Source: Aquirufa ecclesiirivi | Lineage (GTDB): Bacteria > Bacteroidota > Bacteroidia > Cytophagales > Spirosomataceae | Direction: 5' to 3' | DNA: 64,000 nucleotides | Assembly: GCF_011250515.1 (NCBI RefSeq) | Contig: NZ_JAANOP010000001.1 | Location: forward strand, 702,417 to 766,416 | Shown: in pieces, positions 58,783-64,000 of the stretch | How positions within the stretch are numbered: position 1 is the stretch's first letter | Layout of the letters: every line of letters begins with the position of its first letter | Made by a program: the position numbers and the translations under genes | Notes under the pieces: generated by a model | Databases searched by the model: none | Seen by the model: the letters and a program-made list of their open reading frames with translations, nothing else | What the model was told of the DNA's origin: nothing

Positions 58783-58890
58783 GTTCAGTTTCTTGGTCAA
58801 AATTATCAAGTTTTTCATATTATTTTGAGTAGGAAAGGCTATTTTTGTGCTCTTATTACTTGGTGAATTTTGAGAGATTTTTGAAACTTA

Positions 58891-58935
58891 AGATTTGTCA
58901 ACAGATTTGTCAACTTTTAAAAAGTTGACAAATCT
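58891..58935. repeat. Direct and inverted repeat upstream of uxuA
   Basis: AGATTTGTCAAC occurs twice in tandem (58891-58902 and 58903-58914) and once inverted (58924-58935). The second and third copies extend to a 15-bp perfect palindrome with a 3-bp spacer (TAA). The element is 158 bp before uxuA. The rest of 58658-59092 has the terminator and no gene that I can see. Confidence 0.6.
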
Positions 58936-59092
58936 AAGCGATGGGGCAGAATGATCCTTCACGCGATATTAAGTGATTGGAAATACTAGTAATCATCAGG
59001 AAGTGCTTGCAACTGAAAATTATGAAATCAATAGTTGATATTGCATGGAAAACTAATTAAGTAAATTTCAATAGAATTTATTCAAAATAAAT

Positions 59093-60283
59093 ATGGCATT
59101 AGAACAAACATGGCGATGGTTCGGACCCAATGATCCGGTAAGTTTATCGGATGTCAGACAAGCTGGCGCAACGGGTATTGTGAATGCATTGCATCAAATT
59201 CCGAATGGTGAAGTTTGGGAGTTAGAAGATATTTTGGAAAGAAAGCAAATTATTGAATCGGCGGGTCTAAGCTGGTCGGTAATTGAAAGTATCCCTGTTC
59301 ACGAGGCAATTAAAACGCGTTCGGGCAACTTTAAGACATATATAGAGCGATACAAGCAATCGATTCGTAATTTGGCAAAAGCGGGATTGGATACCGTTTG
59401 TTATAATTTCATGCCAATTTTGGATTGGACTCGAACCGATTTGGATTTTGAACTACCTGATGGCTCAAGAGCTTTGCGCTTCGATGCAGCTGAATTTGCA
59501 GCATTTGAATTATATTTATTGAAAAGACCAGGTGCTGAAAATCATTATAGTTCAGAGCAAATCCAACGTGCCAAGACTTGGTTTGATCAGTCCAGCCCAG
59601 CTCAACGAGAGAAGTTGATCCGTAATGTAATAGCAGGATTACCTGGTAGTGAGGAAAGTTTTACTTTAGTTTCCTTTCAGGAAGCCTTAGATACATACAC
59701 ACATGTGGGCGAGGCTGAATTAAGGGAGCATTTGTATGAATTTATTCGGGAAATTACGCCTGTAGCAGAAGAATCTGGCGTCAACTTATCCATCCACCCT
59801 GATGATCCTCCTTATCCTATTTTGGGTTTACCACGTGTGGTTAGTACAGAATCTGATGCCAAGCAATTGTTAGCAGCTTATGAAAGCCCTAATAATGGAT
59901 TGTGCTTCTGTACAGGAAGTTATGGCGTAAGAGAAGATAATGATTTGGTCGGTATGATAGAGCGATTGGGTGATCGAATTAATTTTATCCATTTACGAGC
60001 GACTCGTCGCGATGAATTTGGTAACTTCTATGAAGCAGACCACTTGGATGGGGATGTAGATATGTTTGGCGTGATGAAAGCCTTGGTATTGGAGCAAAAA
60101 AACCGAATTTCCCAAGGGAGAAAGGATGTTAGAATGCCATTTAGGCCGGATCATGGGCACAAAATGTTGGATGATTTGCAAGTAGGTAAAAAGACTAATC
60201 CGGGGTATACCGCTATTGGTCGATTGAGAGGATTGGCTGAACTAAGAGGACTAGAATTGGGAATCGAAGGATTTTTGAAATAA
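59093..60283 (+). CDS. uxuA: Mannonate dehydratase
   Basis: A 396-residue TIM-barrel lyase that converts D-mannonate to 2-dehydro-3-deoxygluconate in hexuronate catabolism. Motifs include [45 protein letters not shown] and [14 protein letters not shown]. It stands alone; other uronate genes are not in the window. Confidence 0.95.
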   Translation: MALEQTWRWFGPNDPVSLSDVRQAGATGIVNALHQIPNGEVWELEDILERKQIIESAGLSWSVIESIPVHEAIKTRSGNFKTYIERYKQSIRNLAKAGLDTVCYNFMPILDWTRTDLDFELPDGSRALRFDAAEFAAFELYLLKRPGAENHYSSEQIQRAKTWFDQSSPAQREKLIRNVIAGLPGSEESFTLVSFQEALDTYTHVGEAELREHLYEFIREITPVAEESGVNLSIHPDDPPYPILGLPRVVSTESDAKQLLAAYESPNNGLCFCTGSYGVREDNDLVGMIERLGDRINFIHLRATRRDEFGNFYEADHLDGDVDMFGVMKALVLEQKNRISQGRKDVRMPFRPDHGHKMLDDLQVGKKTNPGYTAIGRLRGLAELRGLELGIEGFLK

Positions 60284-60299
60284 AATTCCAAAATGATGT

Positions 60300-60329
60300 T
60301 TTGAATTCTATTTCTAATTGCTAACTTTG
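60300..60329 (+). promoter_or_regulatory. rpsL-rpsG promoter
   Basis: TTTG (60300-60303), an 18-bp spacer and TAACTTTG (60322-60329), exact matches, about 90 nt before rpsL. Confidence 0.8.
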
Positions 60330-60423
60330 CACCCCCATTACTATGGCATTGCTCTATCCAAATGAGTTTAAGCGATTTAAAGGGACAAATAAAGATTTAA
60401 CATTTAAACGGTAATTATTTAAA

Positions 60424-60828
60424 ATGCCAACTATTCAGCAATTAGTGCGCAAGGGCCGTGAGCAAATGACTTGGAAATCTAAGTCACCTGCTTTGGATTC
60501 TTGTCCACAAAGAAGAGGAGTTTGTACACGTGTGTACACAACTACTCCAAAGAAACCAAACTCAGCTATGCGTAAGGTAGCTCGTGTTCGTTTAACCAAC
60601 CAGAAAGAGGTGAATGCCTACATTCCAGGTGAGGGTCACAATTTGCAAGAGCACTCGATCGTATTGATTCGTGGTGGTCGTGTGAAAGACTTACCAGGTG
60701 TACGTTATCACATCATTCGTGGAGCATTGGACACAGCCGGTGTATCTGGTCGTTTACAATCTCGTTCTAAGTATGGTGCTAAGCGTCCTAAACCAGGTCA
60801 AGCAGCAGCTCCAGCTAAGAAGAAGTAA
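60424..60828 (+). CDS. rpsL: Ribosomal protein uS12
   Basis: A 134-residue S12 with [14 protein letters not shown], the conserved [20 protein letters not shown] loop and the [10 protein letters not shown] region. The lysine of the TTPKKPNS loop is unmodified from the consensus. rpsG follows after 72 bp. Confidence 0.98.
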   Translation: MPTIQQLVRKGREQMTWKSKSPALDSCPQRRGVCTRVYTTTPKKPNSAMRKVARVRLTNQKEVNAYIPGEGHNLQEHSIVLIRGGRVKDLPGVRYHIIRGALDTAGVSGRLQSRSKYGAKRPKPGQAAAPAKKK

Positions 60829-60900
60829 TATTTTTTAACACAAAGATCCAGTATGCCTCGGTGAAGGCAGAAGGTTGGGTCGACATTAAACATTAACACC

Positions 60901-61368
60901 ATGAGAAAGGCGAAACCAAAAAAGCGCTATTTATTGCCAGATCCTAAATTTAGGGATGTATTAGTAACTAAGTTTGTAAACAACTTGATGTATGACGGTA
61001 AAAAATCAGTGGCATTCACTATTTTTTACGATGCTTTAGATAAAGTAGAAGAGCGTACAAAAGAGAATGGATTAGAAACTTGGAAAAAAGCATTAAACAA
61101 TGTAATGCCATCTGTAGAAGTAAAGAGCCGCCGTGTTGGTGGAGCTAACTTCCAGGTTCCAACGGAAGTGCGAGCTGAACGTAAAGTTGCGTTAGGAATG
61201 AAGTGGTTAATTGGATATGCAAGAAAAAGAGGCGACAAAACAATGATGGATCGCTTAGCGAATGAAATCATTGCTGCATCTAAAGGTGAGGGAGCTGCTG
61301 TGAAGAAGAAGGATGATACCCACCGTATGGCGGAAGCGAACAAAGCGTTCTCACACTTCCGTTTTTAA
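60901..61368 (+). CDS. rpsG: Ribosomal protein uS7
   Basis: A 155-residue S7 starting [17 protein letters not shown], with the [11 protein letters not shown] and RRVGG regions. It binds the 3' domain of 16S rRNA. fusA, rpsJ or tuf do not follow; a terminator does. Confidence 0.97.
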   Translation: MRKAKPKKRYLLPDPKFRDVLVTKFVNNLMYDGKKSVAFTIFYDALDKVEERTKENGLETWKKALNNVMPSVEVKSRRVGGANFQVPTEVRAERKVALGMKWLIGYARKRGDKTMMDRLANEIIAASKGEGAAVKKKDDTHRMAEANKAFSHFRF

Positions 61369-61386
61369 TAAATGATTCTTTAGAAG

Positions 61387-61412
61387 GGCCAACCGCAAGG
61401 TTGGCCTTTTTT
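61387..61412 (+). terminator. Terminator after rpsG
   Basis: A perfect 8-bp stem GGCCAACC/GGTTGGCC with a GCAA loop and six T residues. Confidence 0.93.
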
Positions 61413-61504
61413 ATTTAAGCTGATTTTTATCACAATTTGAGAATTTGGCAAATCTTGATAAAATGTTTAGCTTTGGTCAGTTCCTATTTAATCCCTATTG
61501 ACAA

Positions 61505-61912
61505 ATGATTTCTAAGAAGGCAAAGTATGCTTTGAAGGCGTTAAAAGTGTTAGCTCAGGCTTATGAAAAAGGCCCGTTGTTGATCTCACACATTGCAGAA
61601 TCAGAGAATATTCCTAAGAAATTTTTAGAGGCTATTCTATTGGAGTTAAGAAATCATGGGATTTTACAAAGTCAAAAAGGTAAAGGCGGAGGTTATTATT
61701 TACGTATTCCTCCAAGTCAAGTGACTTTTGCCAAAATTATCCGAATTGTGGATGGCCCGATTGCGCCAGCGCTTTGTGTATCCTTGCATTTTTATGGTAA
61801 GTGCGACGACTGTGCCAATGAGGAAACCTGTAAGTTGCGTTCTGTTTTAGCTAAATGGCGTGATGCCAATTTATCTGTTTTGGAAAAAACAACTTTAGAA
61901 GAGCTGATCTAG
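61505..61912 (+). CDS. Rrf2 family transcriptional regulator
   Basis: A 135-residue winged-helix regulator: MISKKAKYALKALKVLAQAY, IAESENIPKKFLEAILLELRNHGILQSQKGKGGGYYL. The C-terminal part has four cysteines (ALCVSLHFYGKCDDCANEETCKLR) that could bind an Fe-S cluster, as in IscR/NsrR relatives. The target is unknown. Confidence 0.88.
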   Translation: MISKKAKYALKALKVLAQAYEKGPLLISHIAESENIPKKFLEAILLELRNHGILQSQKGKGGGYYLRIPPSQVTFAKIIRIVDGPIAPALCVSLHFYGKCDDCANEETCKLRSVLAKWRDANLSVLEKTTLEELI

Positions 61913-61913
61913 G

Positions 61914-62639
61914 CTATTCGTATAAGTGATCTAAATTCTTTTCTTTTACCTCTTCCGCATCAAGCTCTAGGAACTCTTCCCAGAATGAATTGTTTGGCAC
62001 TGCTGCTTTGCAAATAATGGGTGTTTTCTTGATAGGATGAACAAAGTATAATCTCCTGGCATGTAGGTTGATACTGGCATCGGGGTTTGGTCGGTCATAA
62101 CCGTATTTGATATCTCCTCGGATAGGACAGCCCAATGTGGCCAATTGTACGCGAATTTGATGAGGTCTACCAGTAATGGGTTCCACTTCGATTAAGTAGT
62201 GAAGGTTAATTTTTCCTAAAAGCTTGTAGTTTAATTCAGCTTTTTGAGCTTTGTCTTCTGGGTAATCGTATGCGGTAGTGGTGTTTTTGGCTTCATTTTT
62301 TAAAAGCCAATGTGTTAACTTTCCTTTGATAGGATCAGGTTTTCTGCGGGTTACTGCCCAATAGGTTTTTTGAATTTCTCTTTTACGAAATAGTTCCATC
62401 ATACGTTCCAAAGCCTTGGAAGTACGCGCAAATACTACTAGGCCACTCACAGGGCGGTCTAAACGGTGCACAGGATGCAAGAAAACCGCACCTGGTTTTT
62501 GGTATTTTTCCTTGATGTAATCTTTCAATACATCGGTTAAAGTACGGTCGCCAGTACTATCTCCTTGAACCAATATTCCTGCCCTTTTATTCACTATTAG
62601 CAGGTGATTGTCCTCGTATATGATGTGGTAGTCTTTCAT
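61914..62639 (-). CDS. RluA family pseudouridine synthase
   Basis: A 241-residue enzyme with the catalytic HRLDRPVSGLVVFA, NKRAGILVQGD at the start and the GRPHQIRVQLATLGCPIRGDIKYG motif. No S4 domain is present. It isomerises uridine in rRNA or tRNA; the target cannot be read from the sequence. Its end lies 1 bp from the convergent Rrf2 gene. Confidence 0.9.
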   Translation of the reverse strand: MKDYHIIYEDNHLLIVNKRAGILVQGDSTGDRTLTDVLKDYIKEKYQKPGAVFLHPVHRLDRPVSGLVVFARTSKALERMMELFRKREIQKTYWAVTRRKPDPIKGKLTHWLLKNEAKNTTTAYDYPEDKAQKAELNYKLLGKINLHYLIEVEPITGRPHQIRVQLATLGCPIRGDIKYGYDRPNPDASINLHARRLYFVHPIKKTPIICKAAVPNNSFWEEFLELDAEEVKEKNLDHLYE

Positions 62640-62813
62640 TTTAATCCATCAACAAGGCCTGAATTGGCTCAGTCTTGCGTTTACAAAGGTAGGACAATTA
62701 ATTTGTAAAATTTTTCAGAGGAAGATTAGAGACGCGTATTCACAGGTAAAATGCACCAATTCCATACCATAAGTTGTCTTTTAAATCTTTTTTTTCGTTT
62801 TCAAATTGCTGAT

Positions 62814-63176
62814 TTAATTCGATTCAATATTTCCTTTTTTTAAGAATAAACTCATTATTCCTAAGTTGATAATGGCGAACAGCATGAATTCTATTTGCCA
62901 TTTTTCTGTTTTATTAACTCCAAAATATAATTGTAAAATAATGGTGCTTACAAAATAGAAGCTTGATATATAACTATTAGGGTATTTAAAATGGAAGTTT
63001 TTGTTAATCCATATGATAATTATTGCCAGAATTAAATAAATAACGATCGAGACAAGAAGTTTTATCCAGTAAGATGTGTCAAATAAGAGATTAGAACTAA
63101 CATCATAAAGATGTTTGCCGAAAAAAAAGAGGGTAAGATTGAAAGTGGCTAGCCAAGGTATTTTAGGGAAGTTCAT
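62814..63176 (-). CDS. Small four-helix membrane protein of unknown function
   Basis: A 120-residue protein with four predicted membrane helices (about 7-25, 35-57, 67-86, 92-110). The C-terminus is KKGNIESN. I recognise no family and see no motif. Confidence 0.5.
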   Translation of the reverse strand: MNFPKIPWLATFNLTLFFFGKHLYDVSSNLLFDTSYWIKLLVSIVIYLILAIIIIWINKNFHFKYPNSYISSFYFVSTIILQLYFGVNKTEKWQIEFMLFAIINLGIMSLFLKKGNIESN

Positions 63177-63277
63177 TTTGATTTGATTTTAGTTTTTGGA
63201 CTTTATGATATAGAGGATCAGAATGTAGTTCAAATTGATTATTAGACTTTATAGCTATTTACTGAAATACTTAGCTC

Positions 63278-63484
63278 CTAAGGCAGTGGTATTTCTAATA
63301 GACCTTCTGAATTTTTCCCATGACTTCCGATTTTCCTTGCGATGTTTTCTCGGTGTTTTTTGATGGTAAATTGGGAGAGGTTGAGTTTTTCGGCAATTTC
63401 TTGGGAGGTGTTACCTTGTTGGATTTGGGAAATAACTTCGAGCTCACGGAGGGTAAAATCTCCTACGGGGATATGAGATGCCAT
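63278..63484 (-). CDS. Stand-alone LuxR-type HTH domain
   Basis: A 68-residue protein consisting of a LuxR/FixJ DNA-binding domain (FTLRELEVISQIQQGNTSQEIAEKLNLSQFTIKKHRENIARKIG). There is no receiver or sensory domain, and none can be seen upstream. It may be a remnant of a response regulator or a small functional regulator. Confidence 0.6.
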   Translation of the reverse strand: MASHIPVGDFTLRELEVISQIQQGNTSQEIAEKLNLSQFTIKKHRENIARKIGSHGKNSEGLLEIPLP

Positions 63485-63641
63485 GTCGGTATTGAATTAG
63501 GGTTAGGTACTGACTAGAGCCAATAATGCTGTAAATTATGAAATAAGTAAATGAAGATATATTTTTTCAAAATTTTTCTCTTTGATATTCAGCGGATTAC
63601 CTGGAAGTTGATAATAAATATAAATTTTTTTTGAGCAATGA

Positions 63642-63673
63642 TTTGGAATAAGGAAAATAAACCTACATCTTTG
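63642..63673 (+). promoter_or_regulatory. rRNA operon promoter
   Basis: TTTG (63642-63645), a 20-bp spacer and CATCTTTG (63666-63673), one mismatch from TAnnTTTG. It lies about 290 bp before 16S rRNA. Confidence 0.6.
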
Positions 63674-63756
63674 CACTCCGATTTAGCGACTACAACGGCA
63701 GTCGTTCGAAGTACAGAAGCCTTAGGGCTTAAAAAAAAGCAGGAATAAAAAGAGGC

Positions 63757-63784
63757 GAACTCGAAAACGAGTTCAATTTTTTTT
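63757..63784 (+). terminator. Terminator-like hairpin in the rRNA leader
   Basis: A perfect 7-bp stem GAACTCG/CGAGTTC with an AAAA loop followed by eight T residues, located between the promoter and boxA. It could pause or attenuate rRNA transcription. Confidence 0.6.
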
Positions 63785-63826
63785 GCCTGAGATTTTTTAA
63801 GGATTATAAGGGATTAAGTACACAGA

Positions 63827-63836
63827 GTTCTTTGAC
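63827..63836 (+). promoter_or_regulatory. rRNA leader boxA-like element
   Basis: GTTCTTTGAC resembles the antitermination boxA seen in Bacteroidota rRNA leaders. It lies 130 bp before the 16S start. Confidence 0.55.
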
Positions 63837-63965
63837 GTGTTGATAAAAGGAAAAAGTTTTTAATCATTTAAAATGGTTAAGAAGAGAAAAATAGCATTCA
63901 AGACAAGGATAATGACAATTCTTATTTTAATAGTAAGAGCAAAGTCAAACATCCAAAGAATATTT

Positions 63966-64000
<35 letters not shown>

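Noticed and set aside
61026..61343. A 105-residue antisense frame inside rpsG
   Set aside because: It is a shadow of the highly conserved S7 gene and has no independent support.

Overview
The window reads as chromosomal DNA from a low-GC member of the Bacteroidota, most likely order Cytophagales. The evidence is a type IX secretion (T9SS) sortase (porU), a protein with a C-terminal T9SS type A sorting domain, many Bacteroidota-restricted families (DUF4175, DUF2480, DUF4295, DUF4301, DUF6702, long-form IspH), and promoters of the Bacteroidota type (TTTG, 18-20 bp, TAnnTTTG) in front of rpmH, rpsJ, rpmG, atpD, rpsL and the rRNA operon. There is little Shine-Dalgarno signal.

Layout. 0-4 kb: porU (3' end cut by the window), a SprT-like metalloprotein and a tiny Ala/Asp/Thr-repeat lipoprotein, all on the minus strand. 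4.1-9.9 kb: gtrA and the complex I membrane-arm genes nuoK-L-M-N, without the rest of the nuo cluster. 9.9-16.6 kb: a DnaQ-like exonuclease divergent from a YjjG-type HAD phosphatase, a PD-(D/E)XK-like protein, a thioredoxin-like ferredoxin, xth, two uncharacterised genes, ispH and a fructosamine-kinase-like gene. 16.7-23.7 kb: a giant coiled-coil DUF4175 protein, then DUF2480, tsaB, an S41 protease, rnpA and rpmH. 23.9-25.6 kb: a small accessory patch with an intact ParD antitoxin, a decayed parE and an uncharacterised gene. 25.8-29.4 kb: a GT2 glycosyltransferase, an isolated rpsJ and a large membrane-TPR protein. 29.6-35.7 kb: atpD-atpC, a lipoprotein, a MarR regulator with an acyl-CoA dehydrogenase, an OmpA-family lipoprotein and an orphan LytTR protein.

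35.87-37.06 kb is the most unusual stretch: about 1.2 kb of two adjacent tandem arrays built on the same 19-bp REP-like module in opposite orientations, ending at an initiator tRNA gene. 37.2-46.5 kb: era, der, a YCF48-type protein, a T9SS cargo protein, glnS, ftsY, DUF4295 and rpmG. 46.6-57.0 kb: a lone nuoD with a polyprenyl diphosphate synthase, then rhomboid, dxr, rseP, DUF6702, lon (with a sigma-54-like promoter) and convergent recQ. 57.1-64 kb: DUF4301, uxuA, rpsL-rpsG, an Rrf2 regulator, an RluA-family pseudouridine synthase, a small membrane protein, a stand-alone LuxR-type HTH, and an rRNA leader with promoter, hairpin and boxA running into the first bases of 16S rRNA.

Functional links: nuoK-N and nuoD belong to respiratory complex I. 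The prenyl synthase next to nuoD could supply the isoprenoid tail of its quinone, and dxr and ispH feed that pathway. atpDC is part of the ATP synthase. Rhomboid, RseP, Lon and CtpA-like S41 form a protein quality-control group. I found no insertion sequence, prophage or CRISPR array. The clearest candidates for something undescribed are the REP-like double array, the overlapping MarR operator/terminator motif, and the dispersed nuo and ribosomal gene order.
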